Below, one piece after another: positions 7,336-14,834 of a stretch of DNA of 64,000 nt. The notes beneath the pieces were generated by a model. That model was not told where the DNA came from. It saw only the letters and a program-made list of their open reading frames with translations, and did no database searches. The stretch is from Chitinophaga polysaccharea (lineage in GTDB: Bacteria; Bacteroidota; Bacteroidia; Chitinophagales; Chitinophagaceae): positions 1-64,000 of the forward strand of contig NZ_CABFVU010000006.1 in the NCBI RefSeq assembly GCF_902150045.1, in the 5' to 3' direction. A program made the position numbers and the translations under genes. The stretch's first letter is position 1, and every line of letters starts with the position of its first letter.

Positions 7336-8246
7336 TGACAATGGCGGGGATTAGTGCGAATGCGTTGAAGGGAGCGAGTTATGCGGAGAATAGGTTGAAG
7401 TATAATGGGAAGGAGCTGCAGTCGAAAGAGTTTGGAGATGGAAGTGGGTTGGAGTGGTATGATTACGGGGCGAGGATGTATGACGCGCAGATAGGGAGAT
7501 TTGGTAAGATTGATAGATATGCAAGGCTAGCGGAAGATTTTTCTCCTTATCATTATGCTAATAATAATCCTTTTTTATACATTGATATTAATGGTGATTC
7601 TACGGTGCCTGTCAATCAGGTTAGCTGGCCTAATTTTGACACCAAAAATGATGAGATTGGATTAAGTCCTGTAACGATTACACCTAACTCCGGATCAGAT
7701 CAGTCAAGTAGTAATACAACAAGCACTACGGCTTCTTCTTCAAATTCAAGTTGGTATACATGGGGTGGCAGAGGTAATTATGCATATGGAAACACCACTT
7801 CTGTATTGGAAACGCTACCAGGTACATTTAGAATTACTAATGGAGTTCAAAGGCAATTTAGCCCTAAATATTATAACAGTGGTTGGATAGGAGGTAGTAA
7901 AGCAGGTATTAGAACCTATAAGGTAGCTAGGTGGGCAAAGGCAGGAGGAATAGTTAGTTTAGGTATAGGAACCGCAATGGATGCCGTGGCTGTAAAAAAT
8001 TACTATGAAAAGGGACCAGATGATCCTAACTCAACACATCCTGCCAAGGCAGGCTTGAATTTAGGTATGGGTCTTTATGGTTTACAATATAACCCTTTGG
8101 CAGCAGGTGTTTATTTTGGTGTAGACGCATTTTATCCTGGAGGTTGGCCTGGTTATGCTAATGATTACGAGCAATTGCAGAATGCGAACCAGCAAATTTT
8201 GGGTGATGGATTTATAACAGCCCCGTTTGGTGCAATGAAACAGTAA
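7212..8246 (+). CDS. Orphan Rhs tip with glycine-rich, possibly membrane-acting toxin
   Basis: Genuine Rhs homology begins at EETHYYPFGLTM (about residues 33-44) and runs through KYNGKELQSKEFGDGSGLEWYDYGARMYDAQIGR and IDRYAR. A Ser/Thr-rich linker and a Gly- and Ala-rich tip follow (GGIVSLGIGTAMDAVAV, LNLGMGLYGLQYNPLAAGVYFGVDAFYPGGWPG). The large N-terminal shell is absent, so this is an orphan cassette; the GTG at 7212 only opens the frame and may not be a real start. The toxin fold is not recognised, but the hydrophobic tip and the multi-helix immunity protein downstream suggest membrane damage. Confidence 0.7.
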   Translation: MTAFYDRSDFFLSYEKIKSVIFSGRSSLRPVLEETHYYPFGLTMAGISANALKGASYAENRLKYNGKELQSKEFGDGSGLEWYDYGARMYDAQIGRFGKIDRYARLAEDFSPYHYANNNPFLYIDINGDSTVPVNQVSWPNFDTKNDEIGLSPVTITPNSGSDQSSSNTTSTTASSSNSSWYTWGGRGNYAYGNTTSVLETLPGTFRITNGVQRQFSPKYYNSGWIGGSKAGIRTYKVARWAKAGGIVSLGIGTAMDAVAVKNYYEKGPDDPNSTHPAKAGLNLGMGLYGLQYNPLAAGVYFGVDAFYPGGWPGYANDYEQLQNANQQILGDGFITAPFGAMKQ

Positions 8247-8263
8247 ATGAATAATATTTTAGT

Positions 8264-8662
8264 ATGAAGAACGGATATAAATATTTTTTTTATAAGATGT
8301 ATAGGTTCGCTGAAAAAGTTCCGTCCCCTTGGTGGAGTGAGTGGAAAGCGGCATTTTATCTGAGTATTATAGAGTTGATGTTTTTAATGTCTTTGGAAGG
8401 GTATTTATTAATTATGTATAGGATTGATATTTTTAAAATTTTTTTCAATATTCCTTTGATCCTTGTTTTACTAGGGCTTAACTACATGCTATTTTTACAT
8501 AATGATAAATGGAAGTTGTATATTAAAGAATTGGATAAGCAATCTAGAAGACAGCAGCTTATAGGAGGATTAATTGTTTGGTCGCTAGTATTTTTAATTT
8601 TTGCGAATTTGATTTTTATGTTTTATCTAATGAGTAGAATAGATTGGTCATTGTATAGATAG
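8264..8662 (+). CDS. Putative membrane immunity protein for the second Rhs tip
   Basis: The 132-residue protein has three predicted membrane helices (AAFYLSIIELMFLMSLEGYLLIMY, IFFNIPLILVLLGLNYMLFL, LIGGLIVWSLVFLIFANLIFMFYL) and a basic loop between the second and third. It starts 17 bases after the orphan tip and is followed by a terminator. Position and topology fit an inner-membrane immunity protein protecting against a membrane-acting toxin; the family is not recognised. The coding sequence is AT-rich, as is common for polymorphic immunity genes. Confidence 0.65.
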   Translation: MKNGYKYFFYKMYRFAEKVPSPWWSEWKAAFYLSIIELMFLMSLEGYLLIMYRIDIFKIFFNIPLILVLLGLNYMLFLHNDKWKLYIKELDKQSRRQQLIGGLIVWSLVFLIFANLIFMFYLMSRIDWSLYR

Positions 8663-8690
8663 GGCCATATTCTTTTGCTATAAGATTATT

Positions 8691-8727
8691 TATAAAGCCG
8701 CAGGTGTTCAGCACTTGCGGCTTTATA
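8691..8727. terminator. Bidirectional terminator
   Basis: A long stem (TATAAAGCCGCA paired with TGCGGCTTTATA, arms about 8691-8706 and 8712-8727) separates the convergent immunity gene and the regulator remnant. It corresponds in position to the hairpin at 1225-1262 of the intact module and overlaps the regulator's stop codon. Confidence 0.8.
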
Positions 8728-9059
8728 ATTTATATGCTTTACGTGCTTTGTAATCGCGTAAGTAGGTATCAATGATATTAAAAAGAATCGTTTTAGTGTT
8801 AGGGTCAATGGCTTCAATCTCTTCAATGCGTTTAATCGTCTCTTTGTCATAAGAGGCGTGTTTACCTTCCCCGATCAGATAGTCAACGGTAACATCAAAA
8901 GCCCTGGCGATTTTAGCCGCCATCTCAATAGAGGGGCTGTTCTCGTTGCGTTCATACTTGCCAATAATATCTCGCGGCTTCCACGGCTTTTGCCAGATCG
9001 GCTTGTGACCAGCTTTTATGCTTCCGCAACTCTGTAATTTTATCTACGATGTTAAGCAT
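8723..9059 (-). pseudogene. Frameshifted XRE regulator of the decayed module copy
   Basis: Starting from the ATG at 9059, the minus strand encodes MLNIVDKITELRKHKSWSQADLAKAVEAAR. A single-base shift near 8970 is then needed to continue as DIIGKYERNENSPSIEMAAKIARAFDVTVDYLIGEG to the stop at 8723. Read through, it is a homologue of the XRE regulator at 1265-1600. As it stands it is broken, so the second module copy has probably lost its repressor. A sequencing error is possible, but the neighbouring damage argues for decay. Confidence 0.75.
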
Positions 9060-9130
9060 GTTACACTAAAGATTAGGAATTATAACAGGTTCTTGCAAAG
9101 GTAGTTAAAGAAAGTACACAAAAAAAGAAG

Positions 9131-9418
9131 ATGTTACTTATTGGAATAAGAAACAAGTTCTACATTTTTGCCAGATGTTACACAATCAAATATTTTTCCA
9201 CATGGCAAAAAAATACCAGATTAGTAAAACTGCATGGCAAGTATCAGGAGTTAAAAGACTGTTATAATCCCGGCGGTCGTTATGTAGCCTGGCTGAATGT
9301 AAGCGGGCTATGGTTAGAGAAAGCAGGTTTTAATGTAGGGAATCAGGTAGAAATTACAGTAGGAGAAGAAACGCTGACGATAAAAAGAAAGTCTGGTCAT
9401 GGAGATAAAGGACATTAA
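9131..9418 (+). pseudogene. Second SymE-like copy with a shifted start
   Basis: From TRLVKLHGKYQELKDCYNPGGRYVAWLNVSGLWLEKAGFNVG onward it is nearly identical to the SymE-like protein at 1746-1964. The ATG matching that gene's start (9202) is out of frame because the segment between ATG and the body is 19 bases rather than 21 (in a run of A). Translation would need the upstream in-frame ATG at 9131, which adds an unrelated 23-residue leader. The CCAAT operator and the clear promoter of the first copy are not conserved upstream. Probably inactive. Confidence 0.65.
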
Positions 9419-9712
9419 GCAGCAATTATCTATCGGCGAAGTGATTAGCCATTATGGTTTACAGCCTGATAAACATCAGCGGGTCTTGTGTCCGTTCCAT
9501 CCTGATAAAGCACCTTCTTTCCAGCTTTACCCTAAAACAGATACCTATCATTGCTTTAGTAGTAACTGCAACGCTGGTACTGGTGACGTGATAAAATTTA
9601 TACAGCTGATAGAAAAGTGTAGTACACATGAAGCTATTATGAAAGCTAAATCACTGCTGGGCGCAGGTAATGCCATACCTCAAAAGCAAGTATCTGAAAC
9701 CTCGCCACCGAG
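9399..9712 (+). pseudogene. 5' fragment of the CHC2 primase gene
   Basis: The first about 105 codons match the primase at 1945 (MEIKDIKQQLSIGEVISHYGL, CPFHPDKAPSFQLYP, HCFSSNCNAGTGDVIKFIQ), keeping the zinc finger. Homology stops near 9709 and the frame closes at 9761 in unrelated residues. The TOPRIM domain, the ATPase gene, the first recombinase gene and most of the second are missing, so this is the left side of an internal deletion of about 4.1 kb relative to the intact module. Confidence 0.85.
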
Positions 9713-9838
9713 CAGTATAATCTGCGACAGGTGCAGTATATGGCTGGTCATCGGTATGTGAGCAGTACGCAGCGTTATAAACTCAGTAACATGGATGATC
9801 TTCAAAATGCCCTGCGACAGTATCATCCGTTAAAATAG
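9711..9838 (+). pseudogene. 3' fragment of the second recombinase gene
   Basis: Bases 9723-9838 match 6407-6522, the last codons of the Arg-less recombinase (RQVQYMAGHRYVSSTQRYKLSNMDDLQNAL), including its stop. The match begins at 9711, directly after the primase fragment, and so marks the right side of the internal deletion. The fragment has no start codon and is out of frame with the primase piece. Confidence 0.85.
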
Positions 9839-10415
9839 TGCTGCTCCACTCTAAAATAACATATCCCTTCCAGTTAGTATAAAGCCTTTATGCCAGAAGG
9901 GAAAGCGGTCTCACTGCGGGCTTAGTCGGCAAAAAGCGCGCCAGTCCTACGCCCAGCCCTTCCGCTGCGCTTCAGGGGCTGCGCTGCGGCCTGTCACGCT
10001 TTTTGCGCTCCCTCGCCCTCCGTTCGTCCAGCTCCCGGTCTGGCTAAGGGCTGTTTTTAATCATGGTGGCCTTAATGCCCGCCATCCCTTCGCTGTCCAT
10101 TTTTGTCCGCCCCCCGCTATCCCCCCCTGGCCTTCCATTTTTGATTTTGCCGTCCGCTGGCGCTCCCGGCGAGATAAAGGACGAAGGCGCGGCCTGCTGC
10201 GGCTCGCCCTCGCTAGGCCCTTCCGCTGCGCTCCAGGGCCTGCGCTCTGGCTACCGCCGCAGCGGCCAGGGGGGAATGGCGGTGTGGGGCGGAAGACGTT
10301 TTGTTGGGGCGACAGGATATAGCCATCAGCGTTATACCGCTGACCCGGCGACGGGAGAATAAACGGCGCGAACACCAGCGTCAGTACCTTGATCAGCTCT
10401 TGTACTATCGCGCTT

Positions 10416-10529
10416 CCGTCCGGGGATGGATGATGTGATCAGCGGCAGAATATAGGCTGGGCGATAAATCTATGATCAACATGAGAATATAAAATCAGCA
10501 GCAGTAACACATCATCTATCCCCAGACGG
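10416..10529. repeat. 22-bp inverted repeat, second copy
   Basis: The arms at 10416-10437 and 10508-10529 are identical to those at 7099-7120 and 7191-7212, including the spacing. The conserved position at the edge of the third Rhs tip supports a functional junction element rather than a chance hairpin. Confidence 0.7.
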
Positions 10530-11623
10530 TGACCGCGTTTTATGACCGATCAGATTTTTTTCTTTCATATGAAAAAATAAAATCCGTTATTTTTAGTGGT
10601 AGAAGTTCTTTGAGACCGGTGTTGGAGGAGACGCATTATTATCCGTTTGGACTCACCATGAGTGGGATATCTTCAAATGCGCTGAAAGGAAGTAATTATC
10701 CGGAGAATAGAAAGAAGTATAATGGAAAAGAGCTACAATCCAAAGAGTTCGGAGATGGATCAGGGTTAGAGTGGTACGACTATGGAGCAAGAATGTATGA
10801 TGCGCAGATAGGAAGGTGGCATGTTATAGATCCTAAATCTGAGACTTATTCTTTGGTAACTCCGTACAATTATGCATTAAATAATCCGATATTATTTGTT
10901 GATCCGGATGGTAAAGATGTTGGAGTAAGTATTGATCGCGAAAATCATCGAATAGTTCTGTCTTCCACTATTTATGTCTTTGGCAATGGTGCAAAAGATA
11001 AAGCTGCGTCTTATTCAGAAGCTGCAAAAAAATATGCCGGACTTGGTGGAGAATATAAAGATGATGAGGGAAATACTTGGAGTATTAGCATTAATATGGA
11101 TTTTGTGGAAGGTACACCCGAGGATCAGAGAAGAATAGAGGAAGCTGGAAGTGGAGTGGCAGCGGAGAATATGCTTTTTTTAGATCCAGGGAGAGAAGGT
11201 GCGAGCAATGTTTCAGTTGTTGGGCCGGATGGAAGGCCTGAGAATAATGTAAAGCAAGAAACTGAATTTAGGAATGGAATACATGTTCCGGTGAATAAAA
11301 CGTTTCTTACTTCACGTAAATCTGAACTGCAAAGTACTTCTGTTTATTACTCATCAGCCCTGACAGCTATTCATGAAACACTTCATCAATACGGCTTAAG
11401 CGATAGGTATAAAGGCAAGAATGGATTGAAAGAAACACCGGCGAATTATAAAAATGACATAATGGGAGAGGCTTATGGTTTAAAAGACGCTGGATTTAGT
11501 CAAACACATTACAATAATATTGGAAGCCAAATCCTGGAGTTAAGTAAAGTAAAGAAAAGCGATAATTTTATTTCGAATGTGGTTGTTGATTTGGATCAAA
11601 ATGGAAAACTAAAAGGTCAATAA
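10529..11623 (+). CDS. Orphan Rhs tip with zinc-metallopeptidase toxin
   Basis: The first about 43 residues are encoded by the shared repeat and match the tip at 7212. An Rhs core follows (YYPFGLTMSGISSNALKG to YDAQIGRWHVIDP, then NYALNNPILFVDPDGKD). The tip carries HETLHQYGLSDRY (His282, Glu283, His286, Asp292), an extended HExxHxxGxxD zinc site, followed by NDIMGEAYG, which resembles a Met-turn. It is probably a secreted protease toxin. The shell is missing, so it is an orphan cassette. A lipoprotein gene begins nine bases downstream and is the presumed immunity partner. Confidence 0.8.
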   Translation: MTAFYDRSDFFLSYEKIKSVIFSGRSSLRPVLEETHYYPFGLTMSGISSNALKGSNYPENRKKYNGKELQSKEFGDGSGLEWYDYGARMYDAQIGRWHVIDPKSETYSLVTPYNYALNNPILFVDPDGKDVGVSIDRENHRIVLSSTIYVFGNGAKDKAASYSEAAKKYAGLGGEYKDDEGNTWSISINMDFVEGTPEDQRRIEEAGSGVAAENMLFLDPGREGASNVSVVGPDGRPENNVKQETEFRNGIHVPVNKTFLTSRKSELQSTSVYYSSALTAIHETLHQYGLSDRYKGKNGLKETPANYKNDIMGEAYGLKDAGFSQTHYNNIGSQILELSKVKKSDNFISNVVVDLDQNGKLKGQ

Positions 11624-11632
11624 CTATCAAGT

Positions 11633-12133
11633 ATGAACAAGTTTATATCTATACTGCTTTTGCTGGTTATCAGTTCCTGTAACTATAAATTTGTAGTTAA
11701 TAAGGATAGAGTATATAATTCAAGGAGCGGGTATTTACTTTTCTTGAATAGGCAGAAATTTTTCTTTCCCTCAAAGAATATCGAAGGGAATAATTTTTTT
11801 TCAGACAGGAAAAAAAGACCTGGCTACATCATATCCTTTGATAAAGAAGAAGATGTTCTTTATCATGTAGCTGAAAAGTATGTCGTAGATTATAATTATA
11901 ACGGGGAAGACTCCTCTGTCCTTATTAGAGATACAATTAAAGTTCTTCCAGTTACAATAGGCTCATTGCCTTATAAGTTGAAAGGAAAAAGAGGGAAGGG
12001 AGTATTGACTATTAAGTATGTAGATAAATTATTAAACTTAGAATACTATAATACTAACAATGAAGCGGTATGGTCCGTATCTCCTCTCTTATCCCAGGAT
12101 ATTAATGAGGCATCACACTATTACGATCAATAG
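11633..12133 (+). CDS. Putative lipoprotein immunity protein for the peptidase tip
   Basis: The 166-residue protein has a short lipoprotein signal peptide with lipobox VISSC (Cys about 16), so it should be anchored outside the inner membrane, where it could block a periplasmic or cell-surface protease. The mature part is Tyr- and Lys-rich and matches no family I know. It lies nine bases after the peptidase tip and ends the cassette array at a strong terminator. The immunity role is inferred from position. Confidence 0.6.
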   Translation: MNKFISILLLLVISSCNYKFVVNKDRVYNSRSGYLLFLNRQKFFFPSKNIEGNNFFSDRKKRPGYIISFDKEEDVLYHVAEKYVVDYNYNGEDSSVLIRDTIKVLPVTIGSLPYKLKGKRGKGVLTIKYVDKLLNLEYYNTNNEAVWSVSPLLSQDINEASHYYDQ

Positions 12134-12164
12134 TGGGAGGGCATGGACTGTTTAAGATATAACA

Positions 12165-12197
12165 AACAAGTGCCCTGCAATCTGCAGAGCACTTGTT
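12165..12197. terminator. Bidirectional terminator at the island edge
   Basis: AACAAGTGCcCTGCA pairs with TGCAGaGCACTTGTT around a 3-base loop, with T-rich flank to the right and A-rich flank to the left. It lies between the convergent lipoprotein gene and the MtfA-like gene and marks the border between the Rhs island and chromosomal genes. Confidence 0.85.
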
Positions 12198-12219
12198 GTT
12201 ATAATATTTAAATATTTTC

Positions 12220-13002
12220 TTAATTATTTTTCCCCGCCGGGTCCTGCCTGAACATCTTCGCTAACATCCCATACAACTCCGGGTGCTTCTCCGCCAGCAA
12301 ATCTGGCCGCTCAAAAAAGTACTCGGATATCACGGCAAAAAACTCCGCTTCATTCATCGCTCCATAAGGATTTATATCTGTATGCCCTTCCGATATCTGC
12401 TGAATGGTTTGATGCACCAGCTTCATCCACGGAATGCTATAGCTATGATCCAGCAATTTACTGGGGAAGCCATCTATGGAGCCATCGGTTTTATCCAGCA
12501 GATGAACAAATTCATGTATGGCGGTATTGTTTTTATCGGTTACATTGGAGAAGCCTTCCCGCAGGGCGGAGCGGGAAAGGATCATTTGCCCGTTCAGGGC
12601 GCCGGAGCCTACCATGCCGAGAATGTTACGGCGATTGCCCTCATACTGGTAGCTTTCGTCAAAGGTATCAGGGTAAAGGATCACGTTGGTAAGATTAAAA
12701 TATTCCCAGTCTTTGAACCCAAAAATAGGTATGATGCCACTGGCAGCTACCAGCACACGATCCAGCGGTTCTACTTCGGTGCCTACGCCTTCTATGCTGG
12801 TGCGTTTGAGGAAGCGTCGCACCATGGCTTCAAAACGTGTTTTGTCGGCAGGTTGCAGTTGCTGGTAATAGCGTACATGTTCTTCTAACAACGACTGGTA
12901 CCCATCGGGTACGGCCGTTTTCTTCCCTTTCCGGCGACTGTACATATTCTGAAAGTACAGGAACAGGATAAGCCCTATCATTATTAATCCAAATAAAACC
13001 AT
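12220..13002 (-). CDS. mtfA: MtfA-like M90 zinc peptidase
   Basis: The 260-residue protein has an N-terminal membrane helix (LFGLIMIGLILFLYFQ) and the M90 zinc motif HEFVHLLD (His163, Glu164, His167), with a downstream Glu in EAEFFAVISEYFFERP. E. coli MtfA links glucose uptake to proteolysis by binding Mlc; this homologue is membrane-anchored and the substrate is unknown. It starts 8 bases after the M28 peptidase stop, so the two peptidases form an operon. Confidence 0.85.
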   Translation of the reverse strand: MVLFGLIMIGLILFLYFQNMYSRRKGKKTAVPDGYQSLLEEHVRYYQQLQPADKTRFEAMVRRFLKRTSIEGVGTEVEPLDRVLVAASGIIPIFGFKDWEYFNLTNVILYPDTFDESYQYEGNRRNILGMVGSGALNGQMILSRSALREGFSNVTDKNNTAIHEFVHLLDKTDGSIDGFPSKLLDHSYSIPWMKLVHQTIQQISEGHTDINPYGAMNEAEFFAVISEYFFERPDLLAEKHPELYGMLAKMFRQDPAGKNN

Positions 13003-13010
13003 ATCTGTAG

Positions 13011-14630
13011 TTATTTTCTGTATGCTTTAAACTCTGATCCTTTCTTCCATGCAGGGAAACTGCTTTCATTGCTGAGCTGGTAGCCAACGTCGAACAGGAG
13101 GCGGATGTCTTCTACCATGCCGTCCATGTTCCAGGTATTGGCGTCAAATTCATCGGCAGGGGAGTGGTAACGCAAACGGTTATACGCTGCGGTTTGCTCT
13201 TTCCCCCAGCTGGGTTCGTGTCCTAATGCATCGTTGCCTGGGCCGATATATAACCCCGGTACGCCTTTCTTGGCGAAGTTGAAATGGTCGGAACGGAAAA
13301 ACCATCCGCCTTCAGGATTGGCTTCCGGAACAGTGATCCGCCCTTGCTTTTGGGCAGCGCGCCGGGCATATTCATCGAGCTCCGATTGTCCATATCCTAT
13401 TACCGTGATATCACGGGTACGGCCAAACGTATTGAGTACATCAAGGTTAACGTCGGCAACGGTTTTCTCCATCGGGAATACCGGGTGCCCGGCATAATAT
13501 TCCGAGCCCAGCAATCCCTGTTCTTCCCCGGTAACCGAAAGGAACAGGATGGAACGGGCCGGCGCCTGCGGCAGCCTGGTAAAGGCTGTGGCCAGTTCCA
13601 GCAGTCCCGCGGTGCCGGTGGCGTTGTCTACGGCGCCATTGTAAATGGAGTCGCCTTTAATGGGCTCGCCTATCCCAAAATGATCCCAGTGAGCGGAATA
13701 TACTACACATTCCTGCGGGCGTTTGGCGCCGGGTAAAATAGCCAGCACATTATGCGAGGTGGATTTTTTGATGGTATTATTTATAACAAGAGACGTATTT
13801 AAATGAAGATCCACCGGCTTGAAACCTTTCGTCCTGGCTTGCTGCATAATAGCGGGCGATACGCCGGCCAGTTGGAATATCTTCTTTGCCGCATCCAGCG
13901 TGATCCAGCCTTCCAGCGCGGTACGATGCATGTTGTTATTGGCGGTTTGTAGATGCAGCTTGGAATTGGACCAGCCGCTGCGTACCACCTTCCACGGATA
14001 ACTGGCTGCAGCCGTTTCATGAATGATGATCACGCCGGTAGCGCCCTGTCGCGATGCCTCTTCAAATTTATAGGTCCAGCGCCCATAGTAGGTCATCACT
14101 CGGCCTTTGAACAGGGTGCTGTCTGCAAAGCCGGGATCGTTGATCATCACTATCACTGTTTTCCCTTTTACATCCAGTCCTTTATAATCGTTCCAGTTGT
14201 ATTCGGGTGCTACAATACCGTAACCGGCAAATACCAGTTCACTCGTGGGAATGGTTACCTGTTCCTGTACCCGGCGGGTGGCTGCTACAAAATCTTCCAG
14301 GTATTGTAACGACAATTCACCATTAGGGCCTTTTATCACCAGGTTGCCGGAGGGTTTGGAACTGATGGATACCATCGGGACCTCCTGGAAATAGCTGTTG
14401 CCGTTGCCAGGCTTTAGTCCCAGCTGCTTAAATTGTGCAGCAAGGTATTGAATGGAGCTGTCTTCCCCGCGTGTAAAAGGTTTGCGGCCCTCAAAGGCAT
14501 CGGAGGCAAGTACGCTGATATGCCGGGCAAAATCGGCCGGGTTAATGGCTTTGATGGCTGTTGAATCCTGCGCCATGAGCCGGGTAAGCGGTAACAGCGC
14601 CGCTATAGCCAGTATAATGGATGCTTTCAA
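13011..14630 (-). CDS. Secreted M28-family metallopeptidase
   Basis: The 539-residue protein has a signal peptide (MKASIILAIAALLPLTRLMAQ), a PA-like insert (about 120-270) and an M28 di-zinc domain. The metal site shows AHWDHFG (His, Asp), GAVDNATGTAG (Asp), TGEEQGLLGSEYY (catalytic Glu pair), DVNLDVL and SDHFNFAKKGVPG. Family members are aminopeptidases or carboxypeptidases acting on exported peptides. It is divergent from the hydroxyproline operon across about 200 bp, so it may feed peptide catabolism; that link is inferred. Confidence 0.9.
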   Translation of the reverse strand: MKASIILAIAALLPLTRLMAQDSTAIKAINPADFARHISVLASDAFEGRKPFTRGEDSSIQYLAAQFKQLGLKPGNGNSYFQEVPMVSISSKPSGNLVIKGPNGELSLQYLEDFVAATRRVQEQVTIPTSELVFAGYGIVAPEYNWNDYKGLDVKGKTVIVMINDPGFADSTLFKGRVMTYYGRWTYKFEEASRQGATGVIIIHETAAASYPWKVVRSGWSNSKLHLQTANNNMHRTALEGWITLDAAKKIFQLAGVSPAIMQQARTKGFKPVDLHLNTSLVINNTIKKSTSHNVLAILPGAKRPQECVVYSAHWDHFGIGEPIKGDSIYNGAVDNATGTAGLLELATAFTRLPQAPARSILFLSVTGEEQGLLGSEYYAGHPVFPMEKTVADVNLDVLNTFGRTRDITVIGYGQSELDEYARRAAQKQGRITVPEANPEGGWFFRSDHFNFAKKGVPGLYIGPGNDALGHEPSWGKEQTAAYNRLRYHSPADEFDANTWNMDGMVEDIRLLFDVGYQLSNESSFPAWKKGSEFKAYRK

Positions 14631-14804
14631 TGTTTTTATGGTTTATTCAGGGCAAAAATTAGCGGACTTAAGCTAGATTTCCAAAAATAAGCATGGATGA
14701 TAGTACGCGGATATTTTTTAAATAGCGTGGGAAAAAGGATTTTTTCGGTTAAAATCTGCACACTATTGATTAATTACAGCAGCGTGCTATCGGGCCTCCA
14801 CGGC

Positions 14805-14812
14805 TATTTTTG
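14805..14812 (+). promoter_or_regulatory. -7 box of the hydroxyproline operon
   Basis: TATTTTTG matches TAnnTTTG 22 bases before the ATG at 14835. No clear -33 TTTG is seen at the right distance, so activation by a regulator encoded elsewhere is plausible. Confidence 0.4.
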
Positions 14813-14834
14813 TTGACATAAAAAAGATAGGAAA

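Larger units (their letters stand above)
9711..10651 (+). repeat. Direct repeat copy B: int2 tail, GC-rich block, Rhs junction
   Basis: This is the partner of 6395-7335. Bases 9839-10528 hold no believable gene. The GC-rich block (about 9910-10290) repeats the CCCTTCCGCTGCGCTTCAGG word at 9957, with a one-base variant at 10217. From about 10277 to 10651 it is almost identical to copy A; identity ends at the same codon of the Rhs HYYPFG motif. Confidence 0.85.

Noticed and set aside
12283..12888. Plus-strand frame of 201 codons opposite the MtfA-like gene
   Set aside because: Shadow of a gene with an intact HEFVH zinc motif; no promoter or start signal.
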